Assembly: GCA_910589415.1 (NCBI GenBank)
Contig: OU342630.1
Span: forward strand, 25,825,867-25,889,866
Source: Malachius bipustulatus
Taxonomy: Eukaryota; Arthropoda; Insecta; Coleoptera; Melyridae
Direction of reading: 5' to 3'
Length of the DNA stretch: 64,000 bases
Position numbers and translations under genes: made by a program
The notes under the pieces: model-generated
The model's database searches: none
The model's input: only the letters and a program-made list of their open reading frames with translations
What the model was told of the DNA's origin: nothing
In this document: positions 1-10,860 of the stretch, piece by piece
Layout: each line of letters begins with the position of its first letter
Position numbering within the stretch: position 1 is the first letter of the stretch

Positions 1-605
1 CTCCTAATGTGACATCACTTATACAGGGTGTTAGTAAATAAGTGCGACAAACTTCAGGGAGTGATTCTGCATGAAAAAATATGTTAATGATTTACATCCG
101 CGGCTCTTAAGTTTCATCAATTTTTTCGGGACCGAGGAGCGAAATAGGGATGCTGGGTGGGTAAGAAGCTAAAAACAGTCATTACAAACTAATATTAAGG
201 TCACAACTAAGGCCTCTTTGACACTACGGTCGATTTTCTATTTTTTTTCACTTTCAGGGCAAGGAATATCTTCGAGATTAACAGTAGCATGGTTTTTATT
301 TTGAATTTTGCATTTGTTTTGTATTTATATTCAAAAAATCGTAACATGAATCCCTGTGGTCTTTTCACGATATGAAAAAGCGGATATAATATTCAGAATA
401 CGTGACTGTTTACGAAGCGCTTGGCTTTATTCTCAAGTGGATATTTCCCATAGAGTCGATGTATAATCATCACATCTGCCAGGTCCGTACTTTCATTGCA
501 CTCTCAAAACCAATTTTTTAGGCCGTTTTGTGGCTTTCCTTTCATTTGCCAAGCAAATGAATACCTTCCTGGTGTTACTATAGGTATGTTCTCCACCCCT
601 ATATA

Positions 606-1603
606 CAGGGTGCACCATGTATCCTTCTCTATATTGCTATCTCCTAACGCTAACGGATACAGGGTCGGGTAAAAAAGTCCAAAGGAGCGCAATTTTGTGG
701 CCATCTCGATTCCGTCGAGACATACAAGATATCTGTGACTGTTCCTGAAATATCCTGAAAAAACTGAAAAATCGAAATTTCTTATTTTTTCCATATCTTT
801 TTTATTATTGGAGATTAATGAATAATTTTTTGTGGGCTTACATAAGTCGTCAAGAGCTACCCATCTGACATTTCAAAAATTTTCAAAGCCGACTAGATCC
901 CAGAATTTTTATAGTCAACTTTCGTTTTTCTTATGGCCACCATAGTGTTTTTTTATGTTGTTCGGTATAAAAAAAATCATAAAAACAAAAAATTGTTAAA
1001 CTTCAAAAAATAAATTAAAAATATTTTTATTCTTCTTTTTTCTTTACAAAAAATACACATTTTTAGACCGAATTTCATAGATAAATTAAAGAACCATAAG
1101 GCAAGCACTATTTCGGCGTATTTTACAAATGTTGACGTTTTTCGACGATTTTTTATTAGGTTTTTCTTTGAAAAATTAAGAATAAAAATTAGAATTTTTT
1201 TTTGAAGTTTATTAATTTTTGGTTTCCATTGTTTTTTTCATATCGAACGACATAAAAAAATAATATGGCGGCCATAAGAAAAACGAAAGTTGACTGTGAA
1301 AACTCTTGGATCTAGTAGGCCTTGAAAATTTTTGAAATGTCAGATGGATAGCTCTTAACGGCTTATGTAACCCTACAAAAAATTATTTATTAATTTCCAA
1401 TAATAAAAAAGATATGAGGAAAATAAGAAATCTCGATTTTTCAGTTTTTTCAGGATATTTCAGGAACGGTCACAGATATCGTACATGTCTTGACGGATTC
1501 GACATGGCCACAATACTGCGCATCTTTTCTCTAATTTAACCGATCCTGTATCTCTTGGCGTTCAGGAGATAGCAATATAGAGAAGGATACATGGTGCACC
1601 CTG
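606..1603. repeat. Nested foldback, CAGGGTGCACC ends, 998 bp
   Basis: The arms are inverted copies beginning CAGGGTGCACCATGTATCC and both ends are followed by TA. A related sequence at 56150-56760 carries the same flanks in reverse orientation without this insert (empty site near 56222-56232), which fixes the boundaries. Fragments of this family recur at about 10018-10215, 11942-12150, 18470-18594, 22090-22370 and 38045-38450. Confidence 0.85.
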
Positions 1604-1667
1604 TAGGTGTCATAGTGAAACTGTAGGAGCCTCGGATGTAAATAATGACCAAAAATAATGACAGTAT

Positions 1668-1946
1668 GCTATGTAAACGTATGTGCGCGAATGCTTCGTT
1701 TTCCAGATACAGGGTGTTATAGGTTTACTTAAAAACTGACGATTTATTTATTTGCTCTGAAACTTCTTAATTGCATGTCAAAAAATGTGCAATCACTTCC
1801 TCTTAAATACAATCCTCTTAAATAAAACCAAATTTCATGTGCATGTAATCTCGACCGGTTTCAGAGCAAATAAAGAAATCGTCAGTTTTTAAGTAAACCT
1901 ATAACACCCTGTATCTGGAAAACGAAGCATTTGCGCCCATACGTTT
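1668..1946. repeat. Palindromic repeat inside the outer foldback
   Basis: The text around 1691-1745 (ATGCTTCGTTTTCCAGATAC, then AGGGTGTTATAGG) returns as its reverse complement at about 1870-1930. The whole region can fold into a hairpin. It is part of, or nested in, the right half of the element at 24-2021. Confidence 0.75.
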
Positions 1947-2082
1947 ATATAACAAACTGTCATTATTTTTTCATGTAAAATCACCCCCTGAAGTTTGTCG
2001 CACTTATTTACTAACACCCTGTATAACCCATGGACCAAGGAGTTCTGGAAAATTTTAAATGAAATTATAAATGTTTACTGCT

Positions 2083-2476
2083 CGAATCTATTTTAGAAAA
2101 TGTTGCCAATAGCGAGACACCTCTTGCTGAGTGTATGAAAAAAATAATTTGAAAGATGTTGTGTATTGGGTTGCAGATGCATAAAGTTATTGGCATAAAG
2201 TTAAAGAATCCAAAATTCAAAAATCTTGATCCCAAAACAAACGACGACATTTCTACTAATTCAGTTGAAGAGAACAATTACTCCGAAGGCAAAGTTGATT
2301 TACATTAAATCTTGTGCCTGTGCGAAACATTTTCTCAGGAAGATGTCGAACAATGGGTTTTGAGCGAAGACAAAAAAATGGAAGTCTTAACAGATTCGAA
2401 ACTTATTCACAAAGTAGATAGTATAGAATTTTTGAAATTCGACATCAATCGAAGTTATTTAAGCATTACACTCATG
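2083..2476 (+). pseudogene. pogo/Tigger-like transposase relic
   Basis: Translation across frames gives NNLKDVVYWVADA followed by SQEDVEQWVLSEDK and EVLTDSKLIHKV. This matches the C-terminal part of Tigger/jerky-type DDE transposases (a DVVYW.A.AW segment, then an acidic DVE.W segment). Several stops and at least one frameshift separate the pieces, so it is dead. A further C-terminal piece of the same kind of protein lies at 46377-46592. The family call rests on remembered motif resemblance. Confidence 0.55.
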
Positions 2477-3078
2477 ATTTTTTAAATATAACCCTAATTT
2501 GGAAAAAATGAGAAAATTCCAATTTTTATTTGGTCATGGTTGTTACAACCCCTAGCAGTAACTTTAGGAGCTCAAAAATCTTTTCCAGCGATTTTTCGGG
2601 CTCACTTTCCTCGAAAATTTTTTTACCCTACTGTGCAACGAGCTGTTCCTGATAAGGCCGGCGTCCATTCTTATTTGGCCACCCGGTATATATGTACTTT
2701 GTTCAGAATAATTGATATTTTATAAATAATATATTACATACAGTTTTTACAGCATTTAAAGTGAATACACCCCTGTATTTTCGTTATTTGACGGAGTCCG
2801 GGTTTGAAATTTTGTACAGTTATACAGTGTAATACGGAATCATTTCACTATTTGGCAACATTTCATATAATGGCTAGACTTTACATGCAATGGCCAATTT
2901 CGCCCAGAAGGCTGCGACAGCTATAATATGATGTTTGATACCTCCATTAACTGTTTCTGATGAAAAATCTTAGATCTAATTTTTTCTGAACTTCTGGTAA
3001 TTTTTTTACTTTACCGACTAACTATCAGTGGAAAAAATTAAGGACCACCAATAAAATACATCTTAACTTTATACTTAC
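2477..3078. other. Non-coding, no feature recognised
   Basis: AT-rich sequence between the Tigger relic and AARSD1 exon 6. It would be intron 6 of AARSD1. A search by eye for the expected last exon (glycine/lysine-rich tail typical of the family) found nothing here, so that exon is probably left of position 1. Confidence 0.4.
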
Positions 3079-3390
3079 TCTGTTCCCAAAGCAGAGACAT
3101 CCTTTTCATTGCCACATATCAAAATATTACCCTCTCCTTTCTCATCTCCTGTAGACAGAAAAAAAAAAGTGGACACACTACTTCCAACTTCTCTCATGAA
3201 TGTGTTCATGAAATCTATTTCAGCTTCTTTTTTATAGAGAAAATAATACTTTGGCTCTGGTGACAAATTTTTAAATTTCCCTGCTTCAAAAATCGCTAGT
3301 TCTTTCAAGACATTTTGTAGATTTTTCAATGATGTTTTTGAGTTCATTATGAGTTTTTCAACCAACTTTGGATGTTCCGAAGGGTTATTT
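3079..3390 (-). CDS. AARSD1: AARSD1 exon 6 (DHHA1-like C-terminal domain)
   Basis: The acceptor TTTTAG lies just above 3390 and the donor GTAAGTATA just below 3079. The first base completes the lysine codon left open by exon 5. The protein contains NNPSEHPKLVEKLIMNSKT and later FLSTGDEKGEGNILICGN, which matches the family's C-terminal segment (TVGDEKGGG type). The exon ends in phase 2 after the codons for LGT, so another exon is required. Longer open sequence above 3390 on this strand is intron, not protein. Confidence 0.88.
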
Positions 3391-3767
3391 CTAAAATAAA
3401 TTGACAACATTAATAACATGAAATTCTTGTCGGACAGGCAATGTCTTATACAAGGCAGCCACGACATGACTGCCGTAGCCTGGGACTATGTTGCTGGGGT
3501 AATTTCAAGTCCAAAAATGTCTAATGATAATAAACATACAGGGTGTTAACTACCAACTAGTACAAAATAAAGGAGGTGATTCTACGACTTATTCTAAGAA
3601 AAAAGGTTTATATTAAAATGGGTCCGAAAACGCACCGTTTTCCAGATACAGGTTGTTCAAAAAAATGTTTTTTTCTTACCGTTAGAACTACAGACTCCAG
3701 CTTTTGTACAGATTTTTACATTAATAATAGCTACCTTTAAGGCTCCAAACTGATTTTCTAAGATATG

Positions 3768-4340
3768 CCAGTGGTGGAGATTTAAGGGTTGCGTAAGGGT
3801 TTCCCCCCCCCCCCCCTAACTTTTACAGCACTGGAAAAATTGTAATTTTGAGAGCAAATTTCAAAGCGCCAATTTCTTTTACACAATAAAGTACTCCTGG
3901 TCAAAAGCTGTAGAAGCCGCCGTTCTCGAGAAAAAAGGCATTTTATGAAACGTACAGAATTCAACGTGAACAAAAAATTTATTTTCAAAATTTTCCATAC
4001 CTACTGTAACATGGCACAAATTCAAATTTGCACCTATTTTTCTTGTGCTTGTATCCAGATTGTTTTCAACTTCGTTTAGAATAAATACATAATAAGTAAA
4101 ATAAAATAAATACATTTCTGTTTCTGTTCATGTTGAATTTTGTACGTTTTTGATCATAAAATGCCTTTTTTTCTCAAGAACGGTGGCTTCTACAGCTTTT
4201 GACCAGGAGTACTTTTTTGTGTAAAAAACATTGGCGCTTTGAAATTGGCTCTCAAAATGACAATTTTTCCAGTGCCGTAAAAGTTAAGGGGTGAAACCCT
4301 TACACAACCCTAAAATCTCCACCACTGGCATATCTTAAAA
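3768..4340. repeat. Inner inverted repeat with C homopolymer
   Basis: A segment starting GCCAGTGGTGGAGATTTAAG returns as the complement ending CTCCACCACTGGCATATC near 4333. Arms are about 220 bp and moderately diverged. The left arm carries the C run near 3806-3819 where the right arm has a short GGGG. Open frames here on the minus strand are by-products of the arms. Confidence 0.7.
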
Positions 4341-4362
4341 CATTAGTTTGGAGCCTTAAAAG

Positions 4363-4534
4363 TGTGACGTATGTGATTTGGTAACCTTGGCAATAACGCC
4401 ATTTTGTCAGTTCTAAAACACAGTTCCAACCCAACGTCATGCTCGTAAAGTGTTACCTTTTATTTATGTAATTTACCTAGTTTAAATAATAAAACATATA
4501 TTAATAATCATCTTAATTAAATAAGAACATTACA
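4363..4534 (+). repeat. 5' LTR, 172 bp
   Basis: Begins TGTGACGTATG and ends ACATTACA. It is identical by eye to 6813-6984 over the full length. It contains AATAAAACAT, a possible polyadenylation signal, near its middle-right. Confidence 0.93.
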
Positions 4535-4551
4535 TGGTGGCAGCGGTGGGA
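4535..4551 (+). promoter_or_regulatory. Candidate primer-binding site
   Basis: TGGTGGCAGCGGTGGGA follows directly after the CA of the 5' LTR, as expected for a tRNA primer-binding site starting TGG. The tRNA was not identified. Confidence 0.6.
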
Positions 4552-4559
4552 AAAAAGGC

Positions 4560-6671
4560 ATGACCTTAAATTTGGAAAAGTCCAAATTTTGTGTACCTAA
4601 AATCAAGTTCCTAGGACATGAAATTAGCGGCAATGGTGTTTCACCGGATCAAAATAAAGTAGTAGCAATTAGAAACATGTCATCTCCAAAGGATAAAAAG
4701 GAACTGCAACGATTTTTAGGTATGGTAGTATATTTGGCTAAGTTTATACCTAACTTATCACAAGCGACGAGTCAATTGAGAAAATTACTTAGTGAGAAGG
4801 TAGAGTGGATATGGACTCAAACTGAAGAAAACAGCTTTAAACATATCAAAGAATTGCTTGCTGCAGATGTAACTTTAACATATTTCAATCCTGAAAAACA
4901 AGTAACTCTGTCTGTTGATGCGAGTCCATATGGCATTGGTGCTGTCATAGCTCAAGAGAATAAACCGGTGGAGTTTGCTTCAATTTCTCTTACACAGACT
5001 CAGCAGCGTTACAACCATATTGATAAAGAATTGTTGGCGTTGGTGTTTGGTTGCGAACGTTTCCACTATTACCTATATGGTAGAAGATTCAAACTTGAAA
5101 CAGACCACAGACCTCTGATTGGTCTATTAAAGAAACCAATTGATGATATGTCACCAAGAATACAAAGATTAACTTTGAAATTATTACGATATCAATTTGA
5201 ACTTGAATACGTACCTGGAAAAAACTTACAGGTGCCGGATACATTAAGCAGAAGTCCTACAAAAGACACAATGAATACCAATTATTTGGATGATAATCTA
5301 CGTGTATTTTCAGTAATCTCGACCTCAACTGAAAATGAGAAAAGACTCCTACAAGCGATCGAAGAAGATGAAACACTGAAGAAGGTTAAGTATTATACAC
5401 TTAATGGTTGGCCACAGCACAAAAGCAGTGTCAGTCCACCTTCAGTTAAGAAGTATTGGCATATTCGCAACGAAATCTTCATGCATAAGAATATCATCTT
5501 CTATCAAAAAAGATTAGTAGTCCCAGAGGCCTTAAAAGATGAATTTTTAAATCTTATCCATCAATCACACCAAGGAGTAGTATCCTGTAAGAAGAGAGCA
5601 CAACAGGCTGTGTATTATTCTGGAATTACTTCCGATATTGAGAAATTGGTACTTAATTGTTTCGTTTGCCAAATGTACTCCAAAAGTAATCAAAAAGAAC
5701 CATTAAAAAGTCATAAACCACCTGACTTACCGTGGGAGAAAATTGGAATTGATTTTATGCATGTGGAAATGGCTGATTATATAGTCATTGTAGATTATTT
5801 TAGCAAGTTTACCATAGTAAACAAACTGGCGAGCAAAAATGCATCGACTGTTATTATATCATCCTTGAAAAATGTATTTACGTTATATGGCCTTCCATTG
5901 GAAATATTTTCAGATAATGGTCCACCATTTAACTCGCGAGAATTTCAAAATTTCTCAAGGAAATATGATATTAATTTAACAACATCAAGCCCACTATATC
6001 CAAAGAGCAACGGAATGGTCGAAAGGACCATACAGACGGTGAAAGGATTGTTTGTCAAGGCGTATAGAGATAAAGAAGATCCATTTCTTGCTGTATTGAA
6101 CTACAATACAACACCAAAACAAGACCTTCCAGCTCCTTCTATTTTACTAATGGGTAGATGCCTGAGAACTACGCTTCCTGTAAATAAAGAAATATTAAAA
6201 CCAAAATATTCAACAAAGGGAATCAAGGAAAAACTTAGATCAAAACAAAGTAAACAACAGTGCCGATATAATAAAACAACAAAACCTTTACCCGAACTTG
6301 CAAAAGGTCAAAAAGTGTTAGTTCAAGATGGTGTTCGAAACTGGAAACCTGGTCATGTAGTAAATATAAACAGACCAAGAGACTATACTGTTCAAGTAAA
6401 TGACACCAACTATAGACGAAACAGAATGCATATAAGACCGTATAAAACAGAGTTTGAGGAAGATGAGAATGAGAAACAAGAAAATGAGCAAGAAACTAAA
6501 ACTCGGATAAAGCATGAATCTCCTATTAGAGAGGAAAGAAGAGTTATTGAAAGAGAACGAGAAGTGAAAAAAGATCAAGAAACAGAAACCAAAGAAACAG
6601 AAAAAACTGGAAGATGTGTTTACACAAGAAGTGGTAGAATAAGTAAACCTCCTAAGAAGTTTGATCTTTGA
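4560..6671 (+). CDS. gypsy pol fragment: RT C-terminus, RNase H, integrase
   Basis: 703 codons. Residues 1-60 are the end of the reverse transcriptase (LNLEKSKF then FLGHEIS). RNase H follows, with its first aspartate in SVDASPYG near residue 120. An HH-CC integrase zinc-binding region (H.SH ... C.VC) lies at about 340-385. The integrase core has Asp398 (GIDFM), Asp452 (SDNGPPF) and Glu488 (GMVERT), a D,D35E spacing. The C-terminus is charged, rich in Glu and Lys. The ATG at 4560 sits where internal RT sequence joins the leader, so the start is probably a product of the deletion. The ORF is unbroken, but it lacks gag, protease and the RT catalytic region and cannot support its own reverse transcription. 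Confidence 0.93.
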   Translation: MTLNLEKSKFCVPKIKFLGHEISGNGVSPDQNKVVAIRNMSSPKDKKELQRFLGMVVYLAKFIPNLSQATSQLRKLLSEKVEWIWTQTEENSFKHIKELLAADVTLTYFNPEKQVTLSVDASPYGIGAVIAQENKPVEFASISLTQTQQRYNHIDKELLALVFGCERFHYYLYGRRFKLETDHRPLIGLLKKPIDDMSPRIQRLTLKLLRYQFELEYVPGKNLQVPDTLSRSPTKDTMNTNYLDDNLRVFSVISTSTENEKRLLQAIEEDETLKKVKYYTLNGWPQHKSSVSPPSVKKYWHIRNEIFMHKNIIFYQKRLVVPEALKDEFLNLIHQSHQGVVSCKKRAQQAVYYSGITSDIEKLVLNCFVCQMYSKSNQKEPLKSHKPPDLPWEKIGIDFMHVEMADYIVIVDYFSKFTIVNKLASKNASTVIISSLKNVFTLYGLPLEIFSDNGPPFNSREFQNFSRKYDINLTTSSPLYPKSNGMVERTIQTVKGLFVKAYRDKEDPFLAVLNYNTTPKQDLPAPSILLMGRCLRTTLPVNKEILKPKYSTKGIKEKLRSKQSKQQCRYNKTTKPLPELAKGQKVLVQDGVRNWKPGHVVNINRPRDYTVQVNDTNYRRNRMHIRPYKTEFEEDENEKQENEQETKTRIKHESPIREERRVIEREREVKKDQETETKETEKTGRCVYTRSGRISKPPKKFDL

Positions 6672-6800
6672 ATAATAATTTGTTTTTCTGCATGTTTAAT
6701 TTAGTATGCATTTAATTATCTTTTTGCTGGTAAAAATTTATTTTACTTTGTTTAATATTAACATTAATTATTGTAAACAATACCATAATAATGTACTCTG

Positions 6801-6812
6801 TTAAAAGGGGCG
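6801..6812 (+). promoter_or_regulatory. Candidate polypurine tract
   Basis: TTAAAAGGGGCG lies immediately upstream of the 3' LTR, where plus-strand priming is expected. It is short and ends in CG before the TG of the LTR. Confidence 0.6.
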
Positions 6813-6984
6813 TGTGACGTATGTGATTTGGTAACCTTGGCAATAACGCCATTTTGTCAGTTCTAAAACACAGTTCCAACCCAACGTCATGCTCGTAAAG
6901 TGTTACCTTTTATTTATGTAATTTACCTAGTTTAAATAATAAAACATATATTAATAATCATCTTAATTAAATAAGAACATTACA
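6813..6984 (+). repeat. 3' LTR, 172 bp
   Basis: Identical to the 5' LTR at 4363-4534 and followed by the AAAAG target repeat. Confidence 0.93.
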
Positions 6985-7482
6985 AAAAGTAGCTGTTATT
7001 AATGTAAAAATCTGTACAAAAGCTGGAGCCTGTACCTCTAACGATTCTTGAGATATCGCAAAAAAAGTAAGAAAAAAACATTTTTTTAACACCCTGTATC
7101 TGAAAACGGTGCGTTTGCGGACCCATATTAAACGGAATTTTTTTCTTAGAATAAGTCGCAGAATTACCTCCTTAATTTTGTACTAGTTGGTAGTCAACAC
7201 CCTGTATATCCGGAACGCTATCCTAAATGAAATAGAAGCAATTGAAATTTTAATTAAGCAATTAAGCCCACTAATGCAGGTACAGTAGAAGCTCGATTAT
7301 CCGGATCGCGATTATCCGGAATCCGCTTTATCCGGAACAAAATTGATTTTTAAAACCGCCGCTTTATCCGCAACGATCGTGGTCCGTATCCGAAATTTGA
7401 ACGAAAAATCAAGTCATCCGCGTTATCCGAAACGCGCGCCTTCAAATACTCCGCATTATCCGAAATTGTAATATGTACATAT

Positions 7483-8051
7483 TGTTACGGGTTTCTCAAT
7501 AATAAATCACCACCAAAAAGTCTTACAAATTACTTTATTCACTAATCCAAATTATAACCTCTAATTCTAATAAACACACACAGCTGATTACTACTTGTAC
7601 TAACTATCACTACTGACTCCCTTACTTCACTTCACTACTGCTCTGTTCAGCTTCCACTAGTTACTGCTCTGTCTTCACTTCACTCTATGTCCAAACTAAA
7701 CTGTCCCACGCAGCCGCGAGTCTGCTCTTTTATAGTTCCCTCGATGGGGCAGCGAAACAGTAGGTACATTCTCGAACGTCGCACCGGCGCACCAGCCGTC
7801 GATTCATGGATTCTGGAAATGTCAGATTGTTCGGCGAGCCCGCTCCAGAAATCCATAGAACTAACATCTGTCTGTCGATGTGTCACATGACATGTGACTG
7901 GAACTGTCGCGAACATGTCATTGACTAACTCAGTATAAAAAAAGAATGTAAACAAACAAGCAAATTCGTGGACTAGAATGTTAAAGGTTAAAGAAGCAAT
8001 TACTAGAATTTTTCCAGAGCAGTCTCGTTATAATATATAGATATGTACACA
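7483..8051 (-). mobile_element. Solo LTR inserted in the Tigger MITE
   Basis: Read on the minus strand it starts TGTGTACATATC and ends CCCGTAACA (TG...CA). On that strand it carries TATAAAAG (7734-7727) and, downstream, AATAAA (7539-7534) in the order expected of an LTR. It is flanked by CATAT (7478-7482) and AATAT (8052-8056), a target duplication with one difference. The related Tigger element near 45100 lacks this insert. No internal retroelement sequence remains, consistent with LTR-LTR recombination. The ORFs seen inside on both strands have no recognisable protein. Confidence 0.7.
7727..7734 (-). promoter_or_regulatory. TATA box of the solo LTR
   Basis: TATAAAAG on the minus strand, followed by a GC-richer stretch (GAGCAGACTCGCGGCTGCG) and an adenylation signal about 190 bp downstream. 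Confidence 0.5.
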
Positions 8052-8592
8052 AATATGTATGTTTTTATTTGATTACGAAGATTTATTACTATGTTGAGTT
8101 GTTTTTAACAATAAAAAGTCATGTAACTTACCTGCCTACATTATTTTATATATTCGTAAAAAACTCCGTATTATCCGAACTTTCACTTATCCGAAATGGG
8201 TTCGGTCCACATTACTTCGGATAATCGAGTTTCTACTGTATTAGGTTCGGCTGTAGGTTTTGTTATTATTAAAAAGACCAGGTGGCTGTGAATCACCATT
8301 AGTATTTATTGTGACAGTAAACGTCAATTAAAATAATTCTGCGTGTCTATTTGCATGTGAAACATCTTTTAAACATTTTAAAATAATCTTAAAAGTATGT
8401 TTTCTTTTTCGAATGAAAAATACGCGGACATTCATTTTGTCTACCACTTCAATTCTAACAAGAGCTAGACTATGTATACAGGAACTGGGTGGAAATTTTG
8501 AGCAACTAATTCAATAGTTCCGGGTATATGTTCATTAGACATTTTTGACTTGAAATCACCCCAGCATGGTAGTCGTGTCATGGGATACCCGT

Positions 8593-9368
8593 ATAGTATG
8601 GAACAGCCAGATGAAAATTCATTATTTCAGTTAAAAAACCGAAACAGGTTAATTTTTTAATTTAATTTATGTTCTATTTACCTAACACTTTTTTATACAA
8701 GGTGTTCCTTGGCTCAGTAATGACTACGTTGTAATTTTTTTTTTTTTTTAATAGGACACCCTGTATATTTTTGTATTTTCATATTTCCTGAGAAAATCCA
8801 GTAAGATTTTTTTTTCATTTTTAAAGCAGTGCAGGTACATTGGAAACGGCTCTAAAGATCGGAAAACGGCTTACATGTGCCTATCTTTTCTTTTTAAAGT
8901 GTTATCTTACAATGTACTAGAAATTTTTATAAAGGGTGATAAAAATCATCAGATTTTTCATCACTCTGTATAAAAATTTCATCTACATCATAAAAAGTTA
9001 AGATAGGGACATGTAAGGCTGTTTTCCGATATTTGGAGCCGTTTCCTGATGTACACTGCTTTCAAAATGAAAAATGGCGATTTTCACTTGTTTATGATTC
9101 ATAAACTAGTCAATTTCAACTGCAACTATAAAAATCATTCTTACTTGATATTCTCAGGAAATATGAAAATACAAAAATATACAGGCTGTCCTATTTAAAA
9201 AAATTGACAATGTAGTTATTACTGAGGCAAGGAGCCTGTATAAGAAATGTTACGTCAATAGAACATAAATTAAATAAAAAAAATTACCTGTTTGTTTTTT
9301 TTTTTGTAATGTTACAAATATTAACTGAAATAATGAATTTATTCCATCTGGCTGTTCCACACTGTATA
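8593..9368. repeat. Foldback element with CTGGCTGTTCC ends
   Basis: GGAACAGCCAGATG near 8600 returns as CATCTGGCTGTTCC near 9350, and inner texts pair all the way in: AGGACACCCTGTATATT near 8754 with AATATACAGGCTGTCCT near 9180. The core around 8840-9060 (AAAACGGCTTACATGTGCCTA, then its inverted copy) is shared with 46060-46260 and 61150-61270. Confidence 0.8.
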
Positions 9369-10526
9369 TCATTACATACATAATGGTTAAACCGATATAT
9401 AGGATGACCCAGAATTGCGGACAAGGTATTGTAGAGAATGTTCAGAAAGACTGTAAATTTGAAACGTTATATTTCGTGACCGAGATAAGTTTACCTTTTA
9501 AAATTTTTTTTTATTTATACCGGGTGGCTGATCATACCTCTCTACATAGCACATGTTCTAATAATACTAAATAGTTTCCATATTAACGAAATTAATTGTT
9601 GCCTATTATTGTCAAAGTGTTATAACGAAAGAACACATGAATTCTTCTGGATTCATGTTTTTTACATTCTCTGATAATTAATACCTAGTCAGCTGATTCG
9701 CGAAAATTCAGCTGACATGGCAGGAATGTCATATTCTAATACATAATTCCAGAATTTTTTCGTGCATGTTCGAAGGAGTGTATGCTGTGTCTAGAGCTAC
9801 GATAAAATAGGAGTGAAGCTTCCAGAACTGTCGAGATCCACGTCCGGCATGTATTAAAGAGTGTTGTGCAGTAGCTACAGTCATTTTAGATTGGGAGTCA
9901 TTTTGACAGTTTGTATAGGAGTACTACAGAGTAATAGCAGTGGTGCAGGAAGAGAAAGAAGGTTGTGATAAGTGAAGTGAATTCAGAGAGAATTGATTAT
10001 TTTTGGTAGTTGACGTAAGTCATCAAAAGCTATCAATTTGACATTATAAAAATTTTCAAAGCCGACTAGATCACAGAGCCAACTTTTGTTTTCTTTATGG
10101 CCACGATATTGTTTTTATATGTCTTTCGGTATAAAAAAATCATGGTTTTATTCTTCTGTAAGAAAAAAATAGAACTTTTTATACCGAATATCATATAAAA
10201 ATTAAAAAACCATAGATAAAAAAAACATGGTCATAAAATCCGAATCTGTAATAAAATATAAGGGTTCCTATTTAAAATTTCAAAGTTGGGTGATTCACCC
10301 CACAAATGGGGGTGGAGAAAAAAATGTCAAAAATAGGGTAAAATATGTTCCCTCCTTTACTTACTGCGCCTTCAAAATAAATTTTATGAAAATATTTGAA
10401 ACCGTTTTCGAGATATCGAACTTCAACACTTATAAGCTTATAAACAACTCATCATCCTCTGTATCATCCTATATAGGAGTATGTGAGTGGAGGTGTGGGC
10501 CAAGCAAGAGACCATCGAGACCTATA
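9369..10526. other. Repeat fragments and unassigned sequence
   Basis: From about 10018 to 10215 the sequence matches the 606-1603 foldback family (the GACGTAAGTCATCAAAAGCT stretch and TTTATGGCCACGATATTG). The remainder shows no protein resemblance. It lies in AARSD1 intron 5. Confidence 0.5.
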
Positions 10527-10860
10527 CAGGGTGATTGATTGAAACGCCACATTAGAAAAAAATCGACTTCCAAATGATCTAGGGATCTGAAATTTGGAAC
10601 TCAGGCAACATACCTAATAACGATTCAAAATGAAATATTACCAAGATAGCAGCACATTTAAAAATGGCGAAAGCAATGGCCATCTTTGTTTTTTTTTTAA
10701 TGGGACACCCCATATTTTATTGCATTTTCAGATGGTCTGAGAAAATGTAATAACAATGGTGCTTATAGTTGCAGTTTAAATTGAGTCCGCTATCATTGCA
10801 TATCAATGCTTCTTAAAATGGACAGAATGTGCCTGATGCCTGATGATATTTATCCCCAAA
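10527..10860. repeat. Truncated CAGGGTGATTG-end repeat
   Basis: A TA-flanked CAGGGTGATTGATTGAAACG end at about 10527 opens a repeat, and TGGGACACCCCATATTTTATTGC near 10700 resembles the interior of the 8593-9368 foldback. No matching right end was found. Confidence 0.45.

Larger units (their letters stand above)
24..2021. repeat. Foldback element, TA target site, CAGGGTGTTAG ends
   Basis: The outer ends are inverted copies of each other (CAGGGTGTTAGTAAATAAG at 24 and its complement ending at 2021), each flanked by TA. The structure is compound: it carries a second foldback (606-1603) and a palindrome (1668-1946). No transposase is visible, so it is non-autonomous. CAGGGTG ends on TA sites recur through the window and resemble IS630/Tc1/mariner-type insertion, but no source transposase can be assigned to this copy. 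Confidence 0.85.
4363..6984 (+). mobile_element. Ty3/gypsy LTR retrotransposon, internally deleted
   Basis: Two 172-bp LTRs (4363-4534, 6813-6984) read identically, start TG and end CA, and the element is flanked by the 5-bp direct repeat AAAAG (4358-4362, 6985-6989). A TGG-starting primer-binding candidate follows the 5' LTR, and a purine tract precedes the 3' LTR. Inside is one ORF that starts within reverse transcriptase. Gag, protease and the RT palm are absent. Identical LTRs with a large internal deletion suggest a deletion derivative that moved recently using proteins supplied in trans. Confidence 0.92.
3539..7204. repeat. Foldback element split by a gypsy retrotransposon
   Basis: The ends CAGGGTGTTAACTACCAAC (3539) and the near-complement ending 7204 are flanked by TA (3537-3538, 7205-7206). 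Both arms include the same inner texts (for example the segment around ACGCACCGTTTTCCAGATAC and its complement near 7085). The right arm is interrupted at 4363 by the LTR element. A further inverted pair, about 3768-3990 and 4125-4340, sits in the middle and includes a run of at least 13 C near 3806. Confidence 0.85.
7283..8238. mobile_element. pogo/Tigger-type MITE with TA target site
   Basis: The ends CAGTAGAAGCTCGATTATCC (7283) and the inverted copy ending at 8238 are flanked by TA. The terminal text resembles the CAGT..AACCTCGATTATCCG ends of Tigger/pogo elements, and internal copies of TTATCCGGAA/TTATCCG recur near both ends. About 387 bp belongs to the MITE; the rest is an inserted solo LTR. 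A related element lies at 44931-46764. Confidence 0.85.

Noticed and set aside
3391..3467. Upstream extension of the exon 6 ORF
   Set aside because: A clear acceptor at 3391 and family alignment start the exon at 3390; the extension is intron.
7680..7955. Overlapping ORFs on both strands
   Set aside because: They lie inside the solo LTR and overlap each other fully; no recognisable domain.
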